Positions 43,293 to 55,494 are shown, counted from the stretch's first letter. The stretch: DNA of 64,000 bases from Jaltomata sinuosa (GCA_003996215.1 QJPP01001564.1:1-64000), one strand, 5' to 3'. Program-made: numbers and translations. The notes: a model not told the origin generated them from the sequence alone.

Positions 43293-44246
43293 CTATCCGA
43301 AAGTCGACTTATCACTCGGTAGGGACTCCAGGCAAATCCTCAGAAACACTTTGGGGAACTTATTAACCACAATAACTGACTGGAGAGATGGGGTTTTGGA
43401 CTCCTTGTCCATAACCCAAACTATATAATAGATATAACCCTTAGAAATCATCTTTCTAGCCTTGAGATAAGATATTAAACGACCCTTTGAGGATAGAGGA
43501 CTACCTTGCCACTCTAAGACAGGTTCATTAGGAAATTTGAAACTGACAACTCGGGTACGATAATCAATTGAGGCATAACATGCATACAACCAATTTATAC
43601 CAAGAATGACAACAAAATCCGTTATCTCCAACTCTACTAGGTTCGCTAAAGTGACTCTATGAAGGACTGATATAGGGCAATTTTGGTAAATCCTTTTGGC
43701 TAGGACTGACTCACCAACAAGAGTAGAAAAACAAAAGGGTTCTAAAAGTTGTTCAGGACTAACTCTGAACTTGCAAGCAACATAAAGGATCACAAAAGAT
43801 AGAGAGGAACCGGGGTCCAATAAAGCATACATATCGAGAGAGAAGATTTTCAACATACCAGTGATAACATCCGCAGAACTCTCCTGATCCTGGCAAGAAG
43901 ACATGGCATAAATCCTGTTCTGGCATAGACCAACACCTGAACCAGAAGCAACACTCTGTTGGGCTGGTCGACCACCTAGGCCTGTTAGAGCGGACTGAGT
44001 CCTACCACCTCCCTGTCTCTTCTTAGCTGAAGGGCAATCCCTAATCTGGTGTCCAACCTGACCACTCCCACAACATCCACCTGAATCAGCTAGACACTCA
44101 CCCAGGTGACTTCTACCACATTTGTTGCAAGTAGGGTAAGGAGTACCCTTTGTAACACTCCCCTGCGAATAAGAACCTGATCCTCTACCTGCCTGATCAT
44201 GATGAGGCCTGGGGGCCTGAGTAGGAGCACTAGGTGAAGAATGCAC
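43293..44246 (-). pseudogene. Element 6 gag C-terminus and protease (317-residue open frame)
   Basis: The longest uninterrupted frame in the window. The gag end has two knuckle-like units: CNKCGRSHLGEC, and CCGSGQVGHQIRDC, where the second cysteine of the usual CxxCxxxxHxxxxC is a serine. The protease follows: MYALLDPGSSLSFVILYVAC with the active-site Asp kept, VILGINWLYACYASIDYRTR, and RLISYLKARKMISKGYIYYI. Fusion of gag knuckle and protease in one frame is normal for this lineage. Confidence 0.9.
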
Positions 44247-44264
44247 GGGTCCTGATTATCTCTT

Positions 44265-45060
44265 CTAAAATGAAGAATGGTGTCTTCCTCTAGACTTTGG
44301 ATGGCTAAAACCCAAACTCTCTGATCTGACCCTCTTGTTCTCTCTTGCCATTTCCCTCAACATATCTCCCTTAATCTGGTGGGCATGAGTCATGAGCCTA
44401 CAAATATCCATGTCACCCAAAAGCATAGCAGACTTGCACTCCTTCTTCACCAAGTCTAACATCCCATAAATGAACTTTCTCATGTGATCTCTCAGATCGG
44501 CCACCATAAAAGGAGCATACTTAGAAAGCTGAGTGAACTTCAATTCATATTCCTAAATCGACATACATCCTTGCCTCAAATTCATGAATTATTTGGCCTT
44601 AGCCTCCCTCAACTCCCTAGGGAAGAACCGATTGAGAAACGACCTCTCCAAACACTTCCAAGTCATAGGAACTGCATCCCTAGCCCTAGCATCCTTCCAG
44701 TGAGTATACCAAATATGAGCTATATCCTTGAGCTGATAGGAAGAAAGGTCAACACCATCAACACCAACCACGTTCATCACTTCTAAAATCTTCTTCACTT
44801 CATCTAAGAAATTTTATGTGTCTTCACCAACCTTAGAACCCTAAAATTCAGGTGGGTTTATGCAAATGAAGTCTCAAACTCAGGCCGCAACTTCCCCACC
44901 TTAAGGGTGGATTGAAGCAGGTGCCTACTGATTGGCCTAAGCGGCCATAGTCTGAGCTAGCATATGAATGGCATTCCTGAACTCTACATTTGTTACTTCT
45001 GGGTCTAGAATCGAAGGGTTAGTTTTTCAGGCGTTGGCCCGGAGAGGCATGGCATGGTGA
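44265..45060 (-). pseudogene. Element 6 gag N-terminal and core region
   Basis: Core in one frame with stops: MNVVGVDGVDLSSYQLKDIA, HIWYTHWKDARARDAVPMTW, RSFLNRFFPRELREAK, KFTQLSKYAPFMVADLRDHM. The N-terminal part (44800-45060) has at least five TAG/TGA/TAA codons at places where relatives have Gln or Trp. The start is probably near 45068, MPHHHAMPLRANA. It is about 210 bp downstream of the primer site on its strand. Confidence 0.82.
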
Positions 45061-45263
45061 TGAGGCATAATCAAAAATGCATAAAGATTAGATTAGAGAA
45101 GTAATAGAGTTAAACTCTATCAAATGATATCAATCATGAAAGAAGTGGAGTTTTTCCTAAGACACCTCGTAGTTTTCCTTTCATAAGTGTGGCGCGCTTT
45201 ACACACATAAAAGAGACTCTACTCGATGCGGCTTTCAAACACCCTAGGAGTCTTAAACCTGAT

Positions 45264-45275
45264 GCTCTGATACCA
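45264..45275 (-). other. Primer binding site of element 6
   Basis: On the minus strand TGGTATCAGAGC, an exact 12-base complement to the initiator-Met tRNA 3' end, four bases after the 5' LTR. Confidence 0.9.
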
Positions 45276-45279
45276 AGTT

Positions 45280-47287
45280 TGTCATACCCCAAAGCAACCT
45301 CCTAGACGTAATGCGGGACCTAGAACCACAAGTGGTTCCAAGTTAACCCTTGAACTTAGCATGACTTAAGAAAACATAAATAACTTAGCGGAAGTATTAA
45401 ACTGAGGTGATAAGCAATTTGAATTATCTATAGATCATGGTCTAAACATAACAGAATTTGAAGCCTCAAATACAAAATCTCTAACTATGTCTAAAAAGCC
45501 TCTAAACTAAACAATAAGTTATTGGGATAAGACTCCATCTAACTCTAAGTACTGAGAAGAAAACCATAGAAGTAACTAAACTGATACTAGTACGCGAAGG
45601 ATGAGGACTCACTACTCGAAGCTGGGACACCTGCTAACCTCTAGCCATGAATCTGAGGACCCGAGCCTGAATCTGCATCATGATAGGATGCAGTGCAAGA
45701 ATGTGTATCAGTACTATAAGATGTACCAAATATGTGAGATATGCATAAATATGGTAAAAACGAACTTAAAACATATTTAAAACTGAATTCATGCATAATA
45801 AGAGACATCTCAGGTAAAGATCATAGTTTAAACATTACATATGAAACAGAATGATTAAGACTTAAAAGATTGAAAACCTTCATACAAGAGTTTCTTATAA
45901 CTGACAATAGAACATGTGAGCTACATGGAATGCAACAATATAACCCTAGTTGGCAAAGCAACCCCGAACCTTGCCAAGGCATAGGGCACCATACATGCCA
46001 TAGCATGGAACCACTTTCATAAGCCCATCGGGCTAGAGAAGACACTCTTAACTAACTAGGACCCTTTTTACCTATGCTGGAAATGTAGATTTGGACTTGA
46101 GTTATCTAGAACCGTCATCACTCGGTGCTAAATACTACTCTCAAAACATACATATAGCTGATATAATACTTGTGACATATCTGATGCTAAAATTGTTTGA
46201 AAAGCATAAGGACATATCGGATGCATGCAAATTTCAATTAGTAAATCTTAAAGCTTAGTATAGCCATAATTCTAAACATACTTTCTTTTCTAAATTCACA
46301 ACTCAAAGAATTAGGCATGCAATTTCATAATATTTGAGGTCATGTTATCTAAACATGCCAATTTTACTTGAAGACATGTAATTTAGTGAAATCATGCTAG
46401 AACTCATTCTCAATACATGGGCTTTTGAAAGAAATTAAGGAATATCAAATAAATCATGGGTAAGAGATGAGAAACCATGATTTGATGCTTTAAAACTAAA
46501 TACATAAAATTCTCCCAATTTGGGTAAGAACCCTAATTTCATAAACTCATAAATCAAAGTAAAAGCTTGGGGGTTTTGGGCATAAGGGTGAAAGAAATCC
46601 CCTATTGAATACCCACATACCTGAGCTGAAGCTTTCTTAGTCTAGAATGAGAAGAATAAAGGCTTGAGGGTGAATCCTTAGTCTAGGAGCTTGGAGCTTG
46701 GAGAAAAGAGGCATTTTTTCCTCTTTTAGAATTGAATGAAGGTTTTGAAAAAAGACTTAGGCTAATAGGGATAAAACCCCACTAAAAGTGGCCAAATGAT
46801 CCCACTTAGGAGTTAAAAGAATAGGTGAAAATACCAAAATACACCTGACTTTAATAAGAATTTACGAAAAAATCCTCGCTAGATGGGTTGCCCGATGGGC
46901 GTCGGACCCACGATGGCCCATCGAACCAAGACGTCAGGGAGTTAGCCGAGTCTGGGGGGTCGCTGGAGGATTTCCATGGTGGGTTCCATGGCCCATCGCA
47001 ACTGCGACGCCCGTGGCGATCGCCCATCGGAACATAAAGTGATTTAAGGAAAGGCCACTAGAGGATCTCGATGATGAGGTTGACATCACGTGACGGATGC
47101 TACGCCCATCGCCAAAGGTTGTCAAATAGGGGATGATTATTTCTTAAAGCCACTGGACAATTTCAATAATGCACCCCACAGCCTGTCAGAGCTTTGATGC
47201 CCATGGTGGCTTCCCGTCGGGTCCAACAGTTGCAGAAAAATTTTGGATTCTAAATTTGATAGTTGGTTTGAATTTTGGGGTGTTACA
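45280..47287 (-). repeat. 5' LTR of element 6 (right in window)
   Basis: On the minus strand from TGTAACACCCCAAAATTC (47287 down) to GGGTATGACA (45280). The palindrome array is at 46875-47225. The LTR hairpin (45516-45545) is decayed by several substitutions. It is clearly diverged from the left copy, especially over the last 300 bp of the LTR. Confidence 0.93.
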
Positions 47288-48320
47288 ACTCATAGACAAC
47301 ATGACTCTATTTGGGTGATAATGGACAGGGTGACTAAGTCAACGCACATTTTAGCTGTCAAGACTACAGATTCAGTAGGGGATTATGCCAGACTCTACAC
47401 ACATGATATAGTCAGGTTGCATGGGGTTACTTTGTCTATCATCTCAGATAGGGGTACTCAATTTATATCTCACTTCTAAAGTTCATTTCAGAAAGGCGTT
47501 GGTACTCAGGTAAACCTCAACACATCATTTCATTCGCAAACGGAGGGTTAGGCAGAGCGTACCATTCAGACCTTAGAGGATATGTTGAGGGCTTATGTAA
47601 TAGATTTCAAAGGAAGTTGGGATGATCACTTACCTCTCATATAGTTTGTCTACAATAATAGTTCCCATTCCAACATTCAGATGGCCTCGTATGAGGCTCT
47701 TTATGGGCGTAGGTGTAGATCACCGGTTGGCTAGTTTTAAACAGGTAAAGTAGCCTTGATTGGGAAAAATTCGGGTCATGAGGCTATGAAGAAAGTTCAG
47801 CTCATTAAGAAGAGATTAAAGAGTGCTCAGAGTAGTCATAAGTCCTATGCAGATATTAGAAGAAGGGACCTAGAGTTTGAGATTGATGATTGGGTTTTCC
47901 TAAAGGTGTCACCTATGAAGGGTGTGATGAGATTTGGCAAGAAAGGGAATCTCAGTCCCAGATATATAGGTCCTTACAGAATCCTGAAGAGGGTTGGTAA
48001 AGTGGATTATGAGTTAGAGTTTCCAGTCGAACTAGCAGCGGTTCATTCAACCTTCCAGTCTCTTTATTGAAAAGCGTGTTGGTGATCCGACATCGATTAT
48101 ACCATTATAGAGTGTGGGTGTGAATGATAGTCTCACCTATGAAGAGGTTCCAGTTGAGATTCTTGACCATCAAGTTCATAGGTTGAGAAATAAGGAGGTC
48201 ACTTTAGCGAAGGTTCTTTGGAGGAATCAGTCCGTTGAGGGAGCTACTTGGGAAGCAGAAGCAGCTATGATGGCCAAGTACCCTCACCTCATTCCCTCTG
48301 ACCTAGTTTCATCTTGAGGT
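47288..48320 (+). pseudogene. Element 2 integrase catalytic core to chromodomain-like tail
   Basis: Resumes after element 6 with HRQHDSIWVIMDRVTKS, LHGVTLSIISDRGTQFIS (second catalytic Asp, about 47443-47463) and, after a stop, the catalytic Glu in AERTIQTLEDMLRAYV. Then SYEALYGRRCRSPVG and, from 47756, VQLIKKRLKSAQSSHKSYAD, DDWVFLKVSPMKGVMRFGKK and SPRYIGPYRILKRVG. The tail EVPVEILDHQVHRLRNKEVT ends at the TGA of 48315-48317. A frame change at about 48060-48110 separates core and tail. Confidence 0.88.
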
Positions 48321-48527
48321 AATAGTTCCTCTACAGTTTCCTAGTTTACTCATGTGTACTTCAGTCTCAATATCATGTTTCTCAGCTATCTCTGTATTTT
48401 CAGCAGGCTTCCATATACTTAGGACTCAAATCAGGCAGAATTCAGCTTCTGAGAACTCAGTTTGTAGGGATTGCAGCTCATTTCCTCCAAACTCTACTTG
48501 TTTAATTTTCATTCGAGCACGAATGAT

Positions 48528-48544
48528 ACCAAGGGGGGAGATAT
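48528..48544 (+). other. Polypurine tract of element 2
   Basis: ACCAAGGGGGGAGATAT directly before the TG of the right LTR: the plus-strand priming site. Confidence 0.88.
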
Positions 48545-50578
48545 TGTAACACCCCATAAATTCCAAGCCTAGAACCAGCTCAAAAGAATAAAATATGAAT
48601 CTGTCCAAGTCCCAGTAGGAGCCACATGGTTTCCATGGACCATGGAAGGGTCTACGGGCCGTAGAAGGCCTCGGTGGAAATTAGGCTTACAGACCCTCCT
48701 CTGGATCAGGAACCATGACCAACTTTCATGGATCGTGGAATGATCTACGGACCGTGGATTGCTATTATGAAAATCAGACCTGAGGGTCATCAATCCCTCA
48801 GGAACCACGAACAGGTTCCATGAGCCATGAAACAAATTCATGGTTATCAAACCTGCAACATGAAAAAAAGGTCCAGGAACCACGACAGGACTCCAGAGAC
48901 CGTGGAAGCATCCACGGACCGTGAAGCATCCACGCACCGTGGTGCTCACTCGTGGAACTCAGATAGCAAATTTTCCCAGCTATTTTCTTATTTGATTCTA
49001 GGGTCATTTTGGTCTTTTCCCTACCCTTTTAACTCCGACCCTTAATTGTTTTGGGAGTAATTAAATAGGTTTTACCTTTTATTTCCTCATTCCCCCAAAA
49101 CAAAGAGACACTTAGCAAGAATAGGAGGAAATAGAGCGTTCTTCTTCTCAGAAACTAACAGAGGGTTTCTTCAAGGTTCAAGCTTCAATCCAAGAATTCC
49201 TCCATAAAATCTCTTTCCAGGGATGTGAGATTTCATCAATGGTTTCCTTCCATCCATTGAGTCCCTAACTACAGTCAAGTTCTTCAGTTTTCAGATTAGT
49301 TCTTCAGACCTAGGGTTCCTAAATTCTATGAATTCATCGTATTTCAGTTCTATTATTGTTAGGGAACCCATGACATGTTTTCTTGAGAACCCAGTATAGT
49401 TGTATATTCAGGATTTTACAACCCTAGCATATTGTTAATTCCAGTACTTTAAACTTATGTATGCTAGTTATATGTTTAAGTCAGTCATGCTTCATGAGTA
49501 GAATGCTATCAATTTTCAGTATCAGTATTATTATGCATTCTTAGAATAATCAGTATTATTATGCAATCTCAGAATAATCAGTATTTGAGCTATCCAGTAT
49601 ATCAGCTTGTATTTATAACTTGCACATTTTGTTTAGAGTAGACTTAGCACTAAGCAGACGAAGGGAGTAAGGATCACTCGTTAGTTTAGGCTGAGACTTT
49701 TAGTAGAAGTCACTAAGTCCCAGAACTACGGCGCCACCTTAGGTTCTAAAGGGGTCACCCGTCAGTTCAGGCTTGACACCCTAGTTCCTTGTTGGCCATT
49801 AAATTAGTGGATCCACGCCAGTTTATGTTTGTACCCTTGGCAAGGTATGAACACCCTCCCATCCAGGGTTTTAGGTTGGCCCTATAGTTAGCTCAGCTAG
49901 GGGTATATCGGTTTACAATAGCTCCCACAGTTTAGATTCAGTACCTGCATTGACCTTGTATTCAGTTATTCAGTTCAGCATTTTACAATTCATGTTAAAT
50001 ACTTGGTCATTGCATCAGTTTACCTTTCAGTTCATGTTTCAATATATCTTCCATATTCAATATCTAGGTATACCGCTTTGCATATATCCCGCATGCTCAG
50101 TACATTCAGAGTACTGACACATACTTTTGTGCTACATCCTATTATGATGTAGGTTCAAGCACTCAGTATCCATACTGCATTTAGTGTGATTCTCCAACTC
50201 TTTCAGCAGATGAGTTGGTGAGTCCTCATACTTTGAGGATGAAGTTTATGTTTTCTTACTTCAGTTATTATATTTGTTTACAGACTTTTAGAGTTAGCTG
50301 GGGGTTTGTCCCAGCAACTCACTTCAGATAGAGGCTTTCAGACATAGTATTAATTTCAGCTTTTGCAGTAAGTCTTTATCTCTGGCTTCTATTATATTCT
50401 TATACATTCAGAGATTATTGGATTATTTTCCAAGCTTATTTATTAAACCAGTTTAGCTTATGCTCTGATAGTGTTTTAATCAGAAATGCCTAGTTTATGC
50501 CAGACCATGGGTTAGCTTGGGGTCACTTGTGACACTAAGCACTGTGTTACATCTAGGGGGTAGCCTCGGAGCGTGACA
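48545..50578 (+). repeat. Right (3') LTR of element 2
   Basis: TGTAACACCCC to GGAGCGTGACA, followed by TAGAA. Palindromes at 48615-48960, partly decayed to CCATGG forms; hairpin 50291-50320 intact; 28-bp tandem repeat 49524-49579. The donor-like site of the left LTR is lost here (CAGGGATGTG). Confidence 0.93.
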
Positions 50579-52058
50579 TAGAACTCTGTCCAATCCGTGC
50601 TATAGCCTCGGGCCCACAGTTACACATCAATAGTAAATAAAAGTAGAAGGAACGGAAAATAACCATGAAAATAAATAAAAGCACCTAATCTACCTCTAAA
50701 ACCTCCTAAAAGCATTCTAAGGATGCTAGGCTAGCCACAATAATTCTACAAGCTCCTAAACTAAGGCTAAACAATATAATTCTAGTCTACGGTCTCAAAA
50801 TGGTAAATTTATACGAAAACATAATTTAAGCCTATATATACCCTAAGGCTTAACCTAACATTCCATTAATTTATAAAATATAAAATCTAACTAAGCCAAG
50901 TCTAAGGGAAATAAATCATAACCTACCTCCGGTCTGAACTGCAAGCACGAACCATCACTCATGTGCCTTTCCCTTCCAAAAAGCCTCAGAACATAATCTA
51001 GGTGTCAAGACGTGAAGAATGACACCTATATTGCTATACAAAATTTCGGGCTGGAAATCGAGTTGGAAAATGACCCTCGGGGCCAGCATAATGAAATAGA
51101 AAACAAAATTTACAATTACATTTGCAACGGGTTTTCAAAACCATGCCTAAAATTTGAGCACGACCGGGACTCGTTTTGGGCCCAAAACAGCCCTGAAGTC
51201 CACTTTGATCAAGAATTTAAAACAAGGTATTAACGAAAATTTAACAAATATAACGTGAACTAAATGATGGAAAGGTGAAGGACTTACCAGAATTAGTGTG
51301 AGGGAGTGAAAGCCTCAAACCAGCTCTCAAGCTCTTTAAAAATGCAGAAATTTCAGATGTTTTGAGGAGAAAACGAAGCTTGAAATATATATAACTGCCA
51401 GGCCAGGCCTACGCGCACATGGCCAGGCCACCGTGCACATGGCCTCGTGCACGCAGCCTCGTGCACACGACAAGGTGCACAAGGCAGGTCGAGGCAGGCA
51501 CATGTGCCTTCTCAGTGCAAATGCGGGCTGGACACCGCGTGCGCATGGAGCCAAGGTCCCGCGTGGTGAAGGTCACCAGTTGGACCTTCGAGATTCATCA
51601 AGGGTCCCACGGATGCAAAAACACTATGCTACCCTACCAACAATGGCCTTCCAGACTCAACGGAACTGACAAAAATCCCAAAGGAGATCGTTTTAACAAA
51701 AAGTGAGGCCCCACGCCCAAAAACCAACTTTTACCAAAATGGAACCCAATATCCCTAAATGAGTCTGGAAAGCCCAGGACCCAAACCAAAGGTCCCTATA
51801 GCCTAGCTTCAATGTTCTAGATCTAACAAAGCTGATGGAATTTCCATCCAAGACCGTCTTTTCTAAATGTTGACCAAAGTCAACTCTACCATCTTTAAGA
51901 GTTTCAAAAGTGGGAAATGGGCTTAAAACACAAACGAACTGCCCGGAAAACCAAATCATTAGTCCCACTAAGTCATAAATGACTTTTAGTCACTTTGGGA
52001 AAGCTCCAAATAAAGAAAAAGTATGAAAAACAAGAAAATGACCTAAAGGGTCATTACA
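50579..52058 (-). repeat. Element 4 LTR, fragment 2 (antisense, U3 side)
   Basis: Continues the LTR interrupted at 16545. On the minus strand it begins TGTAATGACCC at 52058 after a purine-rich stretch, as in the family-1 LTR at 576. It holds a GC-rich cluster of GTGCAC and CATGGCC words (51395-51570) and a donor-like GGAG|GTAGGTTATG near 50920, which resembles 1853-1865. No gene. Confidence 0.8.
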
Positions 52059-52874
52059 ATATCCACTACTAAAAGGACTTTTAGCCTCGAAAGTTAAAGA
52101 AAGGAAGGTACCTGAAGGATTGAAAAGGTGAGGATAGTGGGCTCACTTGTTGGTCTAGATCTCCCAAGTAGCCTCCTCGATAGGATGATGCCTCCACTAA
52201 ACCTTAACTGGCAGAATCTTCTTGGACCTCAACTTCCTAACCTGTTTGTCCAAAATAGCAACAGGCTCCTCTATAAGGGCTAGAGTCTCATCCAACTGAA
52301 CTGAATCCCATCAAAGCATGTGAGACTTATCTAGAACATATCACCGCAACATAGAAATATGGAAAACTAGATGAACACTGGAAAGAGCATGAGGCAGGGC
52401 CAACTCATAGGCAACCTCGCCAATGTGAAGAAGGATCTCAAATAGCCCAATAAACCTAGGACTGGGCGTACCCTTTCTCTCGAACCTCATCACTCCCTTC
52501 ATGGGAGACACCTAAAAACACATGGTCACCAACCATAAACTCTAAGTTTTGAAATCTTCAGTCAGCATAAAGCTTCGGCCTACTTTGAGCAGCGCAAGGC
52601 CTCTCCTAAATAACCTACACTCTGTCTATGCAATCCAAAGCAAATTAGTACCCCACGGTTTAACCTCAAAGGCATAAAACCAACCCACCAGAGATCTACA
52701 TCGCCTACCATACAAAGACTCGAATGAAGCCATCTGAATGCTAGAATGATAACAATTATTCTATGCAAAACTCTGCCAAGGCTAAGAACTGGTCCCAATA
52801 AACTCCAAAATCAATAACACTGGCTGGCAACATATCCTCTAGAACCTAAATAGTATGCTATGACTGACCACCAG
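52059..52874 (-). pseudogene. Element 4 integrase C-terminal part
   Basis: The minus strand, in several frames, gives LYADRRF-like and LEFMVGDHVFL (about 52520-52590), followed by MKGVMRF-type and SPRYIGPF-type remnants and a weak chromodomain-like end near 52150-52210. It matches the 3' end of pol at 1-512. Many stops and shifts. Element 5 interrupts it at 52874; upstream pol continues at 60272. Confidence 0.75.
52870..52874. other. Target-site duplication of element 5 (left)
   Basis: ACCAG before the left LTR; ATCAG follows the right LTR at 60267-60271. Four of five bases match, and the difference is a C/T transition. Confidence 0.75.
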
Positions 52875-55285
52875 TGTAACACCCCAGAAATTCTAAGCAA
52901 AATCTGAATCGTTCTTCATGTGTTGTTAGACCCAAACTAGATAAAATTTCTATGTATCTAAGTATTAAGACTTATTCTGAAGTTTCAAAGGTGTATTATA
53001 TATGAATTAGGGTCATAAAGAACCTCTAGCAAAAAATTTAGTTGAAAGCTTCCTTACCGATTGAGTTTTAGTGTAATATTTTTCAAGGGTCAACTTCAAA
53101 CAATCATAACTCCTAGAATATAAAGATTTAGGTGGCTTATTAACCACCAAATTAAAGGTCTTTGAATCTTATTTCCAACGCCACTAACCATGCCTTAATA
53201 CGAGTCTGGAGTAAAAAGTTATCAGTGTTTTACTAAAGGGTGTTTGTCAGTCAAAATGACAGACATCAACCACGAGAAGGCTCCACGAGTCGTGGAAGTT
53301 TCCACGGGTCTTTGAAACCAACTCGTGGAAATCAGTTTTTTTACCTGAAAATTATGAGGAGGTTCCATGAGTCATGGAAGTTTCCACGGGTCGTGAAACC
53401 AACTCGTGGAAACAGTCCAGAAGCTTAAAAGTGGCCTGATAACCACGAGGAGGTTCCACGAGTCGTGGAAGTTTCCACGGGTCGTGAAACCAACTCGTCG
53501 AAATCAGTCCAGAGGCCAGAAACTTCACCCAGGAACCACGAACCCTCTCCACGAACCTTGATCATTCCACGAGTCGTGATTCATGTCCGTGGAAGCCTGT
53601 GATGAAATTTTCAGCAGTTTTTCAGACTCTTTTCCTTGGGGTATTTTTATAATTTTCCACTCTTTTAACTCCTATACTAAATCATTTTAAGCCTATTTAG
53701 GATGGGTTTTATCCCCACTTGACCTAATTTCTCTCTCATTCTTTCAATCAACTTCCAAAAGAAGAAAACGAGTTCCATCTTCTCAAGCTTCAAGTTACGG
53801 TTTCAAGCTCAAAGTTCAAGCCTCCTAAGTCTCTTCAATTCAAGTGGGTTAGATTTAAACAAGGTATGTGGGTAATCAACAATGGGTTCCTTTCACCCTT
53901 GTGCCCAAAACTCCTAATTCAAATTTTGATTTCATGATCTTCAAATTAGGGTTTTTATCCAATTCTTATGGGTTTTTGCTAAATATGGTCTTCTCATCAT
54001 TTGATTATGAAATTACTATTAAATTGCATGGGTTTTTACACATGAACTTTTATTTCATGAATTGAAGCTTAATCATGGCAGTTTCCATATGCATAAAATT
54101 GATTTGAGTAAATTGGGTTTGATAGCATGTCTCTCATGGATTTTCAAGCATGTGCATGCCTAGTTCCTATGTTCTTTGAAAGTATATGTTTTATGAAATT
54201 GAACTAGAGCCATGCAAAGTTTTACAAGTTATGAAGTATGCAATTTTTCTATGTTAAGAAGTATTATGCAAGACAAAAGACACCCGATGTTCCATCAATG
54301 CTCATGAGTCATTTTCTAAACTAAAACTCATGAGTAGTATGACGATCCGAGTTATGAACAAGTTATGAACAGATTTGACATCAGATATGTCACCAGTTAT
54401 GAACAAGTTGTCATGAGATATGCCATATGTATTTGAGAATATGTTATTATTATTTTTTGGGAGTAGTATTTAGCACCGAGAGATGAGGGTTCAGATAACC
54501 CAAGTCCAAAACTATATTGCCACCGTAGGTTGCCCGTGTTTAGACTTATTATGATAGGATCCTTGTATGAAATGGTTCTAACCTTGGACGGTTAGGACAA
54601 CTCTTTCAGTGTGGGTGTAAGAGACTGAACTCCATGTAGCTCAGCATGGTTTAATATCGGTTAAAAGAAACTCCCACATGTTTATTTTCAAGCTATGAAG
54701 TTATATGACTCTATATTATGAAACTTAAGCTTTATTTCATGTTTTATACCTTGATATTTATTTATGGTCCTTCTTTAAGTAACAAGTTCATTCTTAAGAA
54801 TGTTTTTAAACTGTTTTATCATGATTCATGCATTCTCTCATACTCAGTACATTCCATAGTACTGACGCATATTTTGCGCTGCATCCTTTGATGATGCAGA
54901 TTCAGGTGTCCTTTCTCAGATTCGTGGATAAAGTTCACAAGCCACTTTCCCAGTCAGCTATTGGTGAGTCCTCTTAGATCGAGGGATAGTTATGTTCTTA
55001 GTTTATGTTAGCCTTTATTTCTATAAATCGAGTTAGCTAGGGTCTTGTCCTAGCAACTCTTTACGTCATGAGTAGAGGCTTTTCAGACATCGACAGTATT
55101 CGAGTCTTCTTATGGATCATGTATTCCTATTTTACTTGATTATCCATTATTGCTATTTCGACTTTATCTATTATGCTTCCGCTTATATTTTGTTATGCTT
55201 GGGAATGCTATGACCAAGGGTTAGCTTTGGGCACTTGTGGTCCCAAATCCCGTATTACGTCTAGGGGTAATCTCAGGGCGTGACA
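52875..55285 (+). repeat. Left (5') LTR of element 5
   Basis: TGTAACACCCC to CAGGGCGTGACA. Motif GGAGTAAAAAGTTATCAG at 53208-53225, then three copies of a palindrome-bearing unit (53269-53333, 53351-53415, 53441-53506) with CCACGAGTCGTGG cores. Donor-like CAAG|GTATGTGGG at 53863/53864, acceptor-like GATGCAG at 54893-54899, hairpin 55030-55059. No gene. Confidence 0.92.
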
Positions 55286-55289
55286 AACA

Positions 55290-55301
55290 TGGTATCAGAG
55301 C
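55290..55301 (+). other. Primer binding site of element 5
   Basis: TGGTATCAGAGC, an exact 12-base match to the initiator-Met tRNA complement, four bases after the LTR. Confidence 0.92.
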
Positions 55302-55494
55302 CCCAGGTTCAAGAGTCCTAAGGTGTCTGAAAGCCTCACTAAGTAGAGTCTCTTTCATGGGTGTGAAGCACGCCACACTGATGAGAGAGAGGCTGTGAGG
55401 TATTTTAAGAAAAACTTCACTTCTTTATGTTCACTATCGTGCGATAAAGTTTGACTCTACTTACCCTTCTAATCCATTCCGTATGCATTTCAGA

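Larger units (their letters stand above)
38243..47287 (-). mobile_element. Element 6: full-length chromovirus, antisense
   Basis: 9.0 kb, flanked by ACTCA at 38238-38242 and 47288-47292. LTRs of 2004 and 2008 bp, iMet primer site, gag, protease, RT, RNase H, integrase and polypurine tract all run on the minus strand. It is related to its host element 2 (integrase about 80% alike by eye) but has a different U3. Gag and pol are broken by stops and shifts. Confidence 0.95.
16546..50578 (+). mobile_element. Element 2: chromovirus (Tekay-like) with two nested elements inside
   Basis: LTRs at 16546-18602 and 48545-50578, iMet-type primer site, gag, protease, RT, RNase H, integrase and a polypurine tract, with a perfect 5-bp target duplication (TAGAA). 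Element 3 splits the RT at 21133 and element 6 splits the integrase at 38242. Removing these 15.8-kb and 9.0-kb inserts (plus one target copy each) leaves an element of about 9.2 kb, a normal length. All domains carry stops or shifts, so it is dead. It lies in the LTR of element 4. Confidence 0.93.

Noticed and set aside
16546..50578. Possible endogenous pararetrovirus
   Set aside because: Clear LTRs, target duplications, integrase and tRNA-primed LTR layout identify LTR retrotransposons; no movement or coat protein genes seen.
51336..51706. Overlapping frames on both strands in a GC-rich stretch
   Set aside because: They are shadows of the palindrome-rich U3 cluster of the element 4 LTR, not genes.
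53269..53590. Regularly spaced repeats with palindromes, superficially like a CRISPR array
   Set aside because: Only three units, unequal spacing, spacers similar to each other, plant LTR context, and the same block in the partner LTR.
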